This document shows positions 19,901 to 30,088 of a stretch of DNA of 38,164 nt, one piece after another. A program made the translations under genes and the position numbers. The DNA lies in contig MU657205.1 in NCBI GenBank assembly GCA_026770575.1, positions 7,225 through 45,388 on the forward strand, in the 5' to 3' direction. The notes beneath the pieces are model-generated. The model was not told the DNA's origin and did not search any database. It saw only the letters and a list, made by a program, of their open reading frames with translations. Numbering within the stretch: position 1 is the first letter of the stretch; each line of letters starts with the position of its first letter. This DNA is from Pelagophyceae sp. CCMP2097. Its lineage: Eukaryota > Sar > Pelagophyceae.

Positions 19901-20569
19901 ATGTGGTCCCTCGTGCTGCTCCTCTGCGGCGCGGAGGCGCTGGGCCCGACGTGCGCTTCGAAGCCCGTTTCCGTCGAGCGCCGCGCGTGGCTCGCCGGGT
20001 CATCGCGCCGCGCGTGGCTCGCCGGCGCCGGCCTGGCGGCGTGGCCGCTTGCCGCTTCGGCAAAGGACTGGCGTTCTTTCACGGCGCTGGCCCCGCTGGG
20101 CCCGGAGAGCGCGCGCGTCGGCGGCGCCAAGGACACGGGTTTCACCGTTTCTGAGCTGGCGGAGAAGCTCGTCCACGACGCGACGCTCGGCGCCTCTGGC
20201 AAAGGCGGCTACCTCGTCTCCGGGGACATGCCCTTTGACATCTTCGCAGACGACTGCCGCTTCGTCGACGAAACGAACGACGTCAGATCGCTGGCCAAGT
20301 ACAGCAAGGCGCTGAACATCCTCTTCGACCCGACGCAGTCCAATGTCGCACTCGTCTCCGGCCCGGAAATCGACGGCAAACGCATCTCGGCCACGCTGCG
20401 GTCCTCGGGCGTCCTCAAGCTGCCCTGGCGGCCGCGCATCCGGGAGTACGACGCCCAAGTCGTCTGGACTATCGGCGAAAGCGGCCTCGTCGTCGAGCAG
20501 GCGCAGGTCTGGTCCATCTCCGCCGCCGAGGCGCTCCGCCAGACGTTTACGCCCGGCGCGCTCGCGTGA
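19901..20569 (+). CDS. Thylakoid-lumen-type protein with NTF2/SnoaL-like (DUF2358-like) domain
   Basis: This is a single-exon frame of 222 residues. The leader is tripartite: a hydrophobic start (MWSLVLLLCGAEALG), a short basic spacer, then a twin-arginine segment RRAWLAGAGLAAWPLAASA with a likely cut before KDW. In heterokonts this layout points to the thylakoid lumen. The segment RRAWLAG is duplicated in tandem. The mature part (from about residue 75) has the pattern of the DUF2358/SnoaL-like NTF2 fold: an N-terminal helix, then FDIFADDCRFVDETN, SLAKYSKAL, a GKRISATLRSSGVLKLPWRP strand pair and a final VVEQAQVWSISAAEAL strand-helix. Function is unknown. An upstream in-frame ATG at 19874 lies inside an inverted repeat shared with 18546-18567, so I prefer 19901. 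The family call is by pattern only. Confidence 0.75.
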   Translation: MWSLVLLLCGAEALGPTCASKPVSVERRAWLAGSSRRAWLAGAGLAAWPLAASAKDWRSFTALAPLGPESARVGGAKDTGFTVSELAEKLVHDATLGASGKGGYLVSGDMPFDIFADDCRFVDETNDVRSLAKYSKALNILFDPTQSNVALVSGPEIDGKRISATLRSSGVLKLPWRPRIREYDAQVVWTIGESGLVVEQAQVWSISAAEALRQTFTPGALA

Positions 20570-21240
20570 TGACGCGTGCCGTAAAGACAACAATACGCGA
20601 GTCGCGCGTGCCGACGGGCCCACAGGGTCGGACAAAGGCCCTGCGCCGCCGCGACGACGACGGCACGCGAGGGTTCCCACCGCGGGGGCCGCCGCGGGCG
20701 TGGCAGGCCGGGCGAATGCTGAGGTGGACCGCCGTCGCGAGTCGGGCTCCCGCGTGAGGGGCTCCTCGAGATGGGATCCCGCGGGCGGGCTCGTTCGGCG
20801 TGAGGGGGTGCTCGTCGGTGGGACCGTCGGGCGTGGCGGGTGCTCGAGAAGCTCCCCCGCAGCCCTCGCCCGCTGCCGCCGGACTCCCTCGCCGTGAGAC
20901 CGTTCGCGTCTGGCCCCGTGGACGCGCCCTGACCCCATATGCAACATCGTTCGAGTTATTTCGCAAATGGCGTGCAAGTGCATGCGGTTCCGAGGATCTT
21001 AAACTTTTTGGCACCAATTTAGTTGAAATATTTCGATCTCGATTGAGTCGCTCGACGGGGCTTGCCCAGTGCGTCGGAGGTGCCGCGCGGCGTCCGTCCC
21101 CGTGCTGAGGCGGTGCAGGGTGCCTCTCGACGCGCAGGGCCGATTGGGAACCGTTGCCGCGGCGGGGATCCGGGATCGGACCTCGGAGGAAAGAGAGGTT
21201 ACAGTGCAGGGCCTCGATTCGTCCCTACGCTCTAGGCAAC
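20570..21240. other. Intergenic region before FG-GAP gene
   Basis: GC-rich to about 20930, then a more AT-rich stretch at 20940-21050. I see no gene or clear regulatory motif; it presumably carries the 3' end of the lumenal-protein transcript and the promoter of the gene to the right. Confidence 0.4.
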
Positions 21241-24200
21241 ATGGCGAGGCGGTGTGCGGCGCTGGCCGTGGGTTGCGCCCTGGGCGTAGCAAACGCGTTC
21301 GGCCCTTTTGTGGAATACGAAAAGCTGCGCAGGGGCCCAACAAACAGGGGCCCAACAAACAACGACGAGGTTGGTCTCAACTCCATTGAAGACGGTACGG
21401 AGACGGAAGACATCGACCAGTTCGAGGACTTGATGTCGTACTCGTACTCGGTCGAGGAGCAGCAGGAGAATCAGGTGACGTCCGTCGCCGGTGGCTTTGG
21501 TGATTCATTTACGCTAGAGGACATGAACTTTGGCCGTGTCAAGATTGGCGGCGTGAACAAGGGCTCCAACTCGGGCTCGGGCGGCGCCGCCTTTGTCGAG
21601 GGCGCCGTCTTCCAGGGCTACGAGGCGGAGTCGCTGTCTGGCATTTCGGTGGCCAGCGCCGGCGACTTTGACGGCGACGGCGTGGACGACGTGCTTATCG
21701 GCGCGTACGGCTCGCGTCATGTCTACGTGCTCTTCGGCAAGGACACGTACCAGATTATGCGCCGCCGGCTCGAGGCCAAGGGCTCGTACTCGTCGGGCGC
21801 CAAGTTTGAGCAGGTCCTCGACGAGATGCCGCACGGCTCGGTGGTGCTGATCACCAATACAAACGAGGACAAGGACGACGGCTTTGGCGAGCAGGTAGCC
21901 GCGGCGGGCGACATCAACGGCGACGGGTTCGACGACCTGCTCATCGCGGCGCCGAACAGCAAGAGGGCCGCCGGCGCGGTCTACGTGGTCTACGGCGCCA
22001 AAGCGTCGGTGGTGTGCTGCGACGACATTGACGTGCACTCGTCCAAGTTCTCCAAGGAGCGCGGCTTTTCCATTTCGGGCCAGAACGAGGGCGACTTTTT
22101 CGGGTCGTCGCTCGCCGGCGGCTTCGATTTTGACAACGACGGCCTCGACGACTTCCTCGTCGGCGCCGACTCTGCCGAGGAGGGCCAGGGCGTCGCGCTG
22201 CTCGTCTACGGCCAAAAGGAGGCGCAGCGCCGCACCTTTTCCTTCAACTTCTTCGCCGCCAAGGGCGGCAAGGAGAACCCGCGCGGCGTGCTGCTGACGC
22301 TCGGCACGGCCGAGGCGCGCGCGCGCGTGGGGTCCGAGGTTGCGGCGCTGGCGGACGTCAACGGCGACGGCTTCGACGACGTTGCCGTCGGCGCGGCGGG
22401 CTACGCGCGCACGGGCGGCGTCTTCGTCGTGCTTGGCGGCGCCAAGATCTCTGGCACGGTGAAGATGGACGAGTTGGACGGCACGGATGGCTTCGGTATC
22501 CTCGGCGCGCGCAAGGGCGATTTGCTCGGCGTCGACGTCAAGTCGGCCGGTGACTTCAACGGCGACGGGTTCGGCGACATCATCATCGGCGCGCCGGGCC
22601 ACCAGCACCGCACGGGCGTGGCCTACGTCGTCTTCGGCCGCGCTAAGTTCCTGGCCACGGTGCCCGCGGACGTGACGCTCATGGGCGCGGAGAAGCAGGA
22701 CCTGGCGGGCTTTTCTGTCTCGTCGGCGGGCGACGTCGACGGCGACGGCCACGACGACGTGCTCGTCGGCGCGTTCACGGCGTCGCCGGGCGGCCTGACG
22801 CTGGCGGGGTCGGTGTACTGCGTCTTTGGCGGCTCGAAGAAGCGCGGCCACTTTGAGCTGAGCGCGCTGACGGGCTACGACGGCTTCGCGATGCACGGCG
22901 GTAACGCCGGCGGCTTCGCGGGCTACGACGTCGGCGCGGCAGGCGACTTTAACGACGACGGCGTCGACGACTTGCTCGTCGGGGCCTTTCGGTCGTCGGC
23001 GGCGGCGCGGCACGGGGGCGCGTCGTTTGTTGTGTACGGCACGGCCTTTGACAAGGTGCCGACGACGCTGCCCACGGGGCCGTCGGCGCTCCCGACGCCG
23101 ATGCCGTCCATGGCGGACGCGCACCTCACCTTGAAGGAGACGGGCGGCACGCTGCCCTTCCCGCCCAAGATCCCGCTGACGTCGGTGGGCAAGGGCACGG
23201 GCTACGGCATCAACTTCGAGGCCGAGGACCACCTCGACTCGGTGGCCATGTCGTCGGACGTCGACGGCGACGGCATCGACGACATGCTCGTCGCCGCTGA
23301 CGGCCTGGCCTACGTGGTCTACGGCGCCGCGAGCGACGTCACGCTCGCCGAGACGGACGGCCTGCTCTCGGCGCTGCCGGCAAAGGAACCGGCGGGGTCG
23401 CACGCCACAGTGTTTAGCGCGAGCTGCCGCATCACCGTTGTCGCCGCCGCCGGCGACTACAACGACGACGGCTACGACGACTTGCTCCTCGGATGCCCCG
23501 CCGCGGCAAAGGCCTTTATCGTCCTCGGCTCGGACTCGTTCTCCTCGTCGATGAAGCTCTCGGAAATGGCCGCGGGCGTGGACTTTATCGAGCTCACGGG
23601 CGGCCTGACGTTTGGCGCCTCGCTGTCGACGCTGGACTTTAACGGCGACGGCTACGCGGACGTCGTCGTCGGCGCGCCCAAGGCCAACACGGCCACGGTG
23701 TTTTACGGCATGTCGTCGCGCGCGCTGCCTTCCACGCTTTCGGCGTCTGGCGTCTCGGCAGCGCACGGCTTTACCATCCACCATTCCAAGACGTCGGATT
23801 CGTGGCCCAAGGCCGCGCTGGGCACGGCCGTGGCCGGCGTCGGCGACTTGAACGACGACGGCTTTGACGACGTGGCCGTCGGCGCTCCGAGCAAGGACTT
23901 TATCTGCGTAATCCTCGGGTCGGCGGCGGGCGTCGCCTCGTACGACTGCGCGAACCTCGGCGACGCCGGCTTCACTGCCGACCGCAAGGGCAGCGCTTCC
24001 TCGTTTGGCCACTCGATTGCCGGCGCCGGCGACGTCAACGGCGACAGCTACGCCGACTTTGTCGTCGGCGCGCCGGCGTACTCGCACCAGTCGGGAGCCG
24101 CCTTTGTCTTTTTCGGCAAGGCTGAATTCGAAGATGTCGAGGACGACTACTCGCAGCAGGTGATGCTTTCTTCGTCGCTGCGCCAGGGCTCGCTCGGCTC

Positions 24201-25806
24201 GGCCGTCGCCGGCGCGGGCGACATCAACAACGACGGCCTCGACGACTTGCTCCTCGGCGCCGACGGCTCCTTTGCCTTTGGCGGCAAGCGCGTCGTCGGC
24301 GAGGGCGCGGCGTACGTGGTGTACGGTTCTACGTCTTTGGCGGCCGTGGACGTCCGCGACCTCAACGGCGGCGGCTTTGTGCTCACGGGCTCCGAGGAGG
24401 GCGCGCGCGCGGGCGGCGCGGTGGCGTTTGGCGGCTACGACGTCAACTCTGATTCCGTCGACGACTTGATTGTGGCGGAGATTGGCAACAAGCGCGCCTA
24501 CGTGCTCTTCGGCATGGCCGACGACGCCTCGGCGTCGGCGTCGCCGCGCGTCACGCCGCACCCGACGCGCTTCTTCCCCACGGCGTCGCCGACGCTGACG
24601 CCCGTCCCGACGGCGGGCTTCCCGACGAAGGAGCCGACGATGTTCCAACCAACGGCCAAGCCCACGGCCTTCTTCCCGACGGCCAAGCCGAACACGCCGC
24701 TGCCGACGCTGGCGCCGACGATGACGTTTGCGCCGACGGTGTCGGCCGCGCCGTCTGCGCTGCCGACGACGGCGTCGCCGACGACAACCATGTCGCCGAC
24801 GGCTGAGGACCTGACTCGCTTCGGCAACGCCCTCGATGGCTTTGTGACGATGACGATCCGCATCTCGACGATGACCGAAGCCACGTTCTTCGAGGTGGAG
24901 AAGAAGGTGGTGCGGTTTGCGGTGTTCGACGTGCTCGGCACGCCCAACGTCCTGGCGTCGACGGACGCGGTGACCCAAGTCACGGCCAAGGACATTGCGT
25001 CGGTCGACGTGACCGCCCTCCTCGCCATTTTGAAGCCCTCGGACTATGCCACGTCGGAGCAGAAGCTCGTGGCGCGTATCTACGCCGACCTTACCAACGC
25101 CACGGAGACGGGCTACCTCGCCGAGCGCCTGGCCTACTGGGCAAACTTCTTCGGCGCCAACTCGAACATGGGCGATCTGGACCCGGCCATCACCATCGAT
25201 CTGCTCTCGGACCCCGTCCGGGAGGACTTTTTCTACGACGCGTTCCCGACGTCGGCGCCGTCCGTCAAGCCGACGACCGCCAAGCCGACCGCGCCGACGG
25301 TCAAGCCGACGGCCGCGCCCACGCCCGCGGCCGCGCCCACGACGACGACGGCGCCCCCCACGGCGGCGCCCACGGCGGCGCCCACGGTCAAGCCGACGGC
25401 GCCCACAGTCACGCCGATGCCGACACCGTCGCCGACGGCGGCGGTGCCCACGCCGTCGCCGACGGCTGGGGACGGCGGCGGCGGCGGCAGCAAGAAGAGC
25501 AACGACGACGACAACGGCCGCACGGCGGCGGCCATCTCGGTGCCCATCATCGTCGGCGTGCTGCTCATCGCGCTCCTCATCTACCTCTACGTGGCCAAAC
25601 GCCTCTGCTTCGCGGAGAAGGAGGAAAAGGCGGCGCTCCCGGACCGCGACCTCGTCGACGACGTGCAAATCGAGCAGGTGGGCTCGGTGCAGACGGACGA
25701 CGTCGCCGTCGACGAGGCGGACATGGCCGGGTCTACGGACATGGTCCCCGTCGAGACGGCCGCCGGCGGCGAGGTCCAGGAGAAGATCATCGAGGCCGAC
25801 CTCTAG
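21241..25806 (+). CDS. Type I membrane protein with 14 FG-GAP repeats (two beta-propellers)
   Basis: The frame is uninterrupted, 1521 residues. The start at 21241 gives a signal peptide (MARRCAALAVGCALGVANA, then FGPF). Fourteen FG-GAP/integrin-alpha repeats follow, each with a calcium-loop core such as DFDGDGVDD or DINGDGFDD and a VLIGA-type strand. After the seventh, near 23055-23115, comes a Pro-Thr linker (LPTGPSALPTPMPS), then seven more, so two seven-bladed propellers are likely. A KPTA/APT-rich stalk (about 24540-24800) leads to a unique domain of about 140 residues, a second PT stalk (25250-25480), one membrane helix (ISVPIIVGVLLIALLIYLYV, about residue 1432) and an acidic tail of about 67 residues. 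This is an integrin-like ectodomain; the ligand is unknown. Some heterokont FG-GAP proteins are linked to the cell surface; a role in adhesion is inference. Codon use is strongly GC3. Confidence 0.92.
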   Translation: MARRCAALAVGCALGVANAFGPFVEYEKLRRGPTNRGPTNNDEVGLNSIEDGTETEDIDQFEDLMSYSYSVEEQQENQVTSVAGGFGDSFTLEDMNFGRVKIGGVNKGSNSGSGGAAFVEGAVFQGYEAESLSGISVASAGDFDGDGVDDVLIGAYGSRHVYVLFGKDTYQIMRRRLEAKGSYSSGAKFEQVLDEMPHGSVVLITNTNEDKDDGFGEQVAAAGDINGDGFDDLLIAAPNSKRAAGAVYVVYGAKASVVCCDDIDVHSSKFSKERGFSISGQNEGDFFGSSLAGGFDFDNDGLDDFLVGADSAEEGQGVALLVYGQKEAQRRTFSFNFFAAKGGKENPRGVLLTLGTAEARARVGSEVAALADVNGDGFDDVAVGAAGYARTGGVFVVLGGAKISGTVKMDELDGTDGFGILGARKGDLLGVDVKSAGDFNGDGFGDIIIGAPGHQHRTGVAYVVFGRAKFLATVPADVTLMGAEKQDLAGFSVSSAGDVDGDGHDDVLVGAFTASPGGLTLAGSVYCVFGGSKKRGHFELSALTGYDGFAMHGGNAGGFAGYDVGAAGDFNDDGVDDLLVGAFRSSAAARHGGASFVVYGTAFDKVPTTLPTGPSALPTPMPSMADAHLTLKETGGTLPFPPKIPLTSVGKGTGYGINFEAEDHLDSVAMSSDVDGDGIDDMLVAADGLAYVVYGAASDVTLAETDGLLSALPAKEPAGSHATVFSASCRITVVAAAGDYNDDGYDDLLLGCPAAAKAFIVLGSDSFSSSMKLSEMAAGVDFIELTGGLTFGASLSTLDFNGDGYADVVVGAPKANTATVFYGMSSRALPSTLSASGVSAAHGFTIHHSKTSDSWPKAALGTAVAGVGDLNDDGFDDVAVGAPSKDFICVILGSAAGVASYDCANLGDAGFTADRKGSASSFGHSIAGAGDVNGDSYADFVVGAPAYSHQSGAAFVFFGKAEFEDVEDDYSQQVMLSSSLRQGSLGSAVAGAGDINNDGLDDLLLGADGSFAFGGKRVVGEGAAYVVYGSTSLAAVDVRDLNGGGFVLTGSEEGARAGGAVAFGGYDVNSDSVDDLIVAEIGNKRAYVLFGMADDASASASPRVTPHPTRFFPTASPTLTPVPTAGFPTKEPTMFQPTAKPTAFFPTAKPNTPLPTLAPTMTFAPTVSAAPSALPTTASPTTTMSPTAEDLTRFGNALDGFVTMTIRISTMTEATFFEVEKKVVRFAVFDVLGTPNVLASTDAVTQVTAKDIASVDVTALLAILKPSDYATSEQKLVARIYADLTNATETGYLAERLAYWANFFGANSNMGDLDPAITIDLLSDPVREDFFYDAFPTSAPSVKPTTAKPTAPTVKPTAAPTPAAAPTTTTAPPTAAPTAAPTVKPTAPTVTPMPTPSPTAAVPTPSPTAGDGGGGGSKKSNDDDNGRTAAAISVPIIVGVLLIALLIYLYVAKRLCFAEKEEKAALPDRDLVDDVQIEQVGSVQTDDVAVDEADMAGSTDMVPVETAAGGEVQEKIIEADL

Positions 25807-26826
25807 ATGTACAACGACACGATCATGATTTTCAAGGGTAGTAACATCCGCATTTTCCTTTTGACTCGAGCAGGCTGGGGACGATGGCCTCGGGTCCCGA
25901 TGCGCGTAGTCCCCACCTTGCTGTCGACGGATAGTCCGAAAGATATGCGCTCGGGCCTGAGGGGGCTTGTTCCAATTGGAAAGACGAGGCACCGCTCGAA
26001 GGAGCCCGTGGGCGTGTCGAGTGGCTCTTCCTGCGCACTCTAGGCAAAATATCCAGGCGCGATCCTCGACTGTCGCACGAGACCACCGTCTCACGTCAAG
26101 AGCCGGCCATGGGCATCCACGTGGGCCCCCGTGAGCCCATGTGGGCTTAGGTCGAGCCCACGAGAGCCCATGGGAGCCCCGGACTGTGGGTTCCCGACGC
26201 AGGGCCGTCTGCGTAGAGGGGCCGCATCGGACCATTGAGGGGCCTTGTAGAATCGTCGAGAGGCCCTCGAGAACCGTCTCCGGCCCCCGTCGGACCGCGG
26301 GGGGGCATGGGACCGTCTCGGGGCCGTCGAGGACCGTAGAGGGGCCCTATAGGGCCCTCGGACTGTCCGCATAGGGGATATGGGGCCGTGAAGGGTCAGA
26401 ATATGTCGAATGGCTCTTCTCACCCGCTCTTGGCAAACGATCTTTGCGCAATCCTCGACTGTCGCACGAGATTGTCTTCTCACGTCCTGAACCGCCCGAG
26501 GGCGCCCGCGTGGGCTTAGGTTGAGCCCACGGGAGCCCTCGCGAGCCTCAAACTGTGGGCACTCGACGCAGAGCCGTCTATGTAGAGCGACCGCATCGGA
26601 TCATGCCGTCGAAGACCCCCGCGCCTCGAGAGTTCGCCGAGGTCTGCCCACATAGAATTCCTCGAGGTCTGGACTCAGATGTTATAATCCCATTAAAGGT
26701 GGCCGACGCCGGCACGTCGGCTTCGGCTGCCGGCGGCTCGCGGGGCCCTGGCGCGGTGTGTGCAGGGGGGCGGGGTGTGCAGGTGGGCGATCAAGGCGCG
26801 TCGGCCTTTTCGAACGCGTCGCGCGC
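25807..26826. other. Spacer between convergent genes with a ~200-base duplication
   Basis: This lies between the 3' ends of the FG-GAP and glutamine synthetase genes. It holds a direct duplication (listed separately) and, between the copies, GGACCGTC/GGGGCCGTCG-type repeats like those of MON2 intron 10. No coding frame looks real. Confidence 0.6.
26017..26604. repeat. Two diverged direct copies of a ~200-base block with a hairpin
   Basis: Copy A spans about 26017-26235 and copy B about 26406-26604. Shared stretches include ATCCTCGACTGTCGCACGAG and TGTAGAG/CGTAGAG followed by CCGCATCGGA. Each copy contains a hairpin, GTGGGCT-(7 nt)-AGCCCAC, at 26141-26161 and 26510-26530; the only change in it is in the loop (TAGGTCG versus TAGGTTG). 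Confidence 0.8.
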
Positions 26827-29654
26827 CTAGTAGGCGGGCTCCTTCTCGAACGTGTCGTGCGTGTTCTGGTCGAGGAAGAGGAGATCCGTGTACGTCGGCA
26901 GCGTCCACAGCTGCGCCGGCACGACGCGCTCCACGGCGTCGACGTCGGTGCGGATGGCGATCATCGTCTCGAGACGGAGGACGCGCGCGAGCTGCGCCTT
27001 GGCCTTTGCATCATCGGCGCTGTGCATGTCCTTGATCGCCGACCGCAGCGTGACGACGGCGGCCGCCAGCTTGGTCGAATCGACGCCGGCCGACTTGGCA
27101 GACGGAATGATGGACCGCAGCAGCATTTCGACCATGCACTCGGCCTCGATCTCCACCGTGCCGGCGTAGTGGTCCAACATGATCTGCTCGCGCGCGGCGC
27201 ACTCGGCCGGCTTGAGCACGCCCATGGATTCGAAGAGCGCCGTGTTCTTCGGGTCCGTGTAGCGGCAGATGGCCTCGACGCCAGAGTCAATCCGCCAGAC
27301 GCCGCGCGCGGTAAGCGCGTCCTGCTCGGCGACGTCGTAGTTGTTGCCGTTGAAGACCACCTTGGGGAGGTGCTTCTTCAGGAGCTTGGTCGTGACGTCG
27401 CGCACGCTCGCGCCGGCCTCGATGGCGTCGGCGCAGCGCTTGAACGCGTCGGCGGTGATGGTGTTCAAGACCGTGTTGACAATAGAAGTGTTCTGAGCCG
27501 ATCCAACGGCACGGAACTCGAAGCGGTGGCCGCCGTACGGGAAGGGAGACGTGCGGTTGCGGTCCTCGGCGGGCACCTCGAGCGGGGCCATCGACTTGAT
27601 GCCGAGGTCGAGCTCCTTCATGGCGGGCGAGTAGGACGCCGTCGACCCAGCGGCGTAGTCCGCAAGGTACTTGCTCATGTCGTCGCCCAGGTACGTCGAG
27701 ACGATGGCCGGCGGCGCCTCGCAGGCGCCCAGGCGGAAGTCGTTGCCCGGCGTGGCGATGGACATACGCATGAGGTCTCCGTGATCATCAACAGCAGAAA
27801 TGATGGCCGCCATCAACATGGGGAACAGCTCGGCGTTGCCGGATGCTTTCTCCAGCGCAGCCGGGTTGAGCAGGTTCAAGCCCGTGTCCGTGGTGCCGAT
27901 GGACCAGTTGTTATGTTTGCCACTGCCGTTGACGTTGTTAAACGGCTTCTCCTGCAGCAGCGCGGCGAGGCCGAACTGCGCCGCCGTCTCCTCCAGGATC
28001 TGCATGACGACGATGTTCTGGTCGACCTGCGTCGTCACCGTGCCGAAGAGCGGCGCGAATTCGAACTGGCCCGGCGCGACCTCGCGGTGGCGCGTGCGGA
28101 GCGGGATGCCCAGGCGGAAGCACTGCGACTGCACTTCCGTCATGCACTGCAGCGCCGCCGTCGCGGAAGACAGCGGGGCCATGTAGTGGTCGCACATCTC
28201 CTGGCCTCGAGGGGCATCCGCGCCGACGACCGTGCGGCCCGCGAGCTGCAGGTCCGGCCGGCGCACGTACATGTCGCGCGGCACCAAAAAAAACTCCTGC
28301 TCGAGGCCAATGTTCGACTGCAGCCCGGCGACGCCGAAGCCGGCGAGCTTGAGCAGACGCGTGCCTTCGCGGTCCATCGCGTCGACCGAGCGGAGCAGCG
28401 GCGTCTTCTCATCTAAAGCATCGCCGTGGTACGAGATGAGGCACGAGGGGATGAAGATCGTATCTCCACGGAGGAAGATGGGCGACGTGCAGTCGATGGC
28501 CAGGTAGCCGCCGGCGCGGTGGGTGCCGCGCAGGCCGCCGTTGGGGTACGACGAGCCGTCCGTCTCGCCTAGATAGCGTGGGGTCAGGGTATTATTGGGC
28601 ATTTTACCACTTTGCCAGGTATTTCCCACCCCCCGCCACACTCACCCTTCAGCAGGTCCTTGCCCTTGAGGTCGAACACCGGCTTGCCGTCGTGGCCGAA
28701 CTTGAAGAAGGAATTGTGGACCTATCGCTTTCTCTAGGAGACGGGTTTCTTTTCTATTGTTTACTAGATGGGTTGCTTTCCTCTCATCTTGAGCGAGCAA
28801 ACAGCCCCCCCGCTCCTTACCTGGCCGGTGCCGCCGTGGCGCACGCCGGACGCGCCGAGGGGCTGGAACCAGTGGGCGAAGACCTGCGAAACGGAGGTTT
28901 GATGGGTTTAAATACAAGGAAGTTTCGTTCGTGGCCCGTCTTCCCTTTTTTTTTTTTTTTTTTAAGTAGACGCACCGTCGCGTCGTTCTCCGTGGCCCAC
29001 TCGAGGACCGCGGCGGCGACCTAAAGGTTGGGATCCGGGTCTTGATGGGTCTTCGATTAGACGATGGGGATTCCTCTAGGTAAAATCCTATGGGAGATGG
29101 GTTTCACCTTGTCAGCAACCGAGCTGTCACGAGTCCAGCCGGAGCAGGCCATCGTCGCCGCCGGCAGGCCCTGCTTCATCAGGTACGCCTCCGCCACGGC
29201 GCCCTTGAAGACCTGCGTTGTGGAGTGAGAGGTTTGGACGCGTCTGGCGCAGGGCGCGTCCGGCTTTGGCGCAGGGGCTGCGGATCGACCCGTCCCGGGG
29301 CCGCGCGCGGAGGAAGCGGGCCGACCGCGCGGCGCACAGGCCGGGCAGCAAGGCCCGCGCCCGCGCCCAGGCGTTGTCTCGAAAGACCATCTCAAGGGAG
29401 ATGTTCTTCTCGAGGGATGTTCTTCTCTCTGAACGAGGGGGGAAGGGGGGGGGGGGGCACCAAAGGCGTCTATGGTATTCAACGGGTTGCTCCCTCTATA
29501 GAACCCCGTGCCTTGCGGCCTCGCGCGCCCTGGATGATGTCAAAACAGAAGAAGACGGGACACGTACATGGTCGCCGTAGCCGTCCAGAAGCTGGGACAC
29601 CCGGCGCACGCCCGAGAGGCGCGAGACCGCGCGGAGGGCTTGGCGGCCGAGCAT
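26827..29654 (-). CDS. glnN: Glutamine synthetase type III (GSIII), 6 exons
   Basis: It makes glutamine from glutamate, ammonium and ATP. Exons are 29654-29568, 29212-29108, 29020-28976, 28883-28821, 28721-28646 and 28568-26827; all introns are GT-AG with matching phase, and the product is 705 residues, the GSIII size. Hallmarks in order: GLPAATMACSGWTR, VAAAVLEWATENDAT followed by FAHWFQPLGASG (the typical THWFQPL block, split by an intron), KGETDGSSYPNGGLR, QSNIGLEQEFF, APGQFEFAPLF, VNGSGKHNNWS (about residue 338) and RFEFRAVGSAQN (about residue 474). The first residues MLGRQALRAVSRLSGVRRV are basic and amphipathic, like a mitochondrial presequence; diatom GSIII is reported to be mitochondrial. 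The ATG at 29654 follows a sequence that also resembles an acceptor, so an extra upstream exon is not excluded. The first intron contains a G10 run, and the third a T-tract of about 18 (plus strand). Confidence 0.95.
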
Positions 29655-29657
29655 GGC

Positions 29658-30088
29658 CTAGGGGCGCGTTGGAAAGGATCTCTTCTGGACTCTATCTCCG
29701 GGGGGTGACCTCGTGACTCTACCACTCTCCACTCTCCACGGCCGAGTGCGCGCGCGCGCGCGCACCGCCGCCCTGTCGCGCCCCGCGGGCCCCTCTCCAG
29801 CGCGCCCCCACGCGGGCGTTCGACGCAGGGGTAGTACGATCTGCTACTCTCGATTAACGATGAGTGGCGAGGACCAGACGCAGAGGTTCAACATGAGGGG
29901 ATCAAGGTTAGACAGGATTTGATCAGTTGGGATATAGGGAGGATTTGATACTGAGTCGAAACCGGAATTCATTTGACTCGGCGCGTTTGAGGTCAGCCAA
30001 AGCCCGTGGCGGTCGCGTCGAGGGTCCGGCCTCTCCCGGTCGGCCCCTGGCGCCTTTTCGAGGGGTCGACTTTCGAACACTGGGGAAG
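29658..30088. other. Divergent promoter region between GSIII and WD40 gene
   Basis: The only sequence between two divergently transcribed genes. It holds a (CG)n run at 29749-29763 and, further right, AT-richer sequence with short direct repeats of GGATTTGAT (29930, 29943). A shared promoter is inference; no defined element was found. Confidence 0.4.

Noticed and set aside
21514..26235. 1573-residue open frame on the minus strand
   Set aside because: It is the antisense shadow of the FG-GAP gene; the GAC/GGC-rich codons leave few stops on the other strand, and the product is Arg/His-rich low complexity.
26758..28416. 552-residue plus-strand frame
   Set aside because: Antisense shadow of the last GSIII exon.
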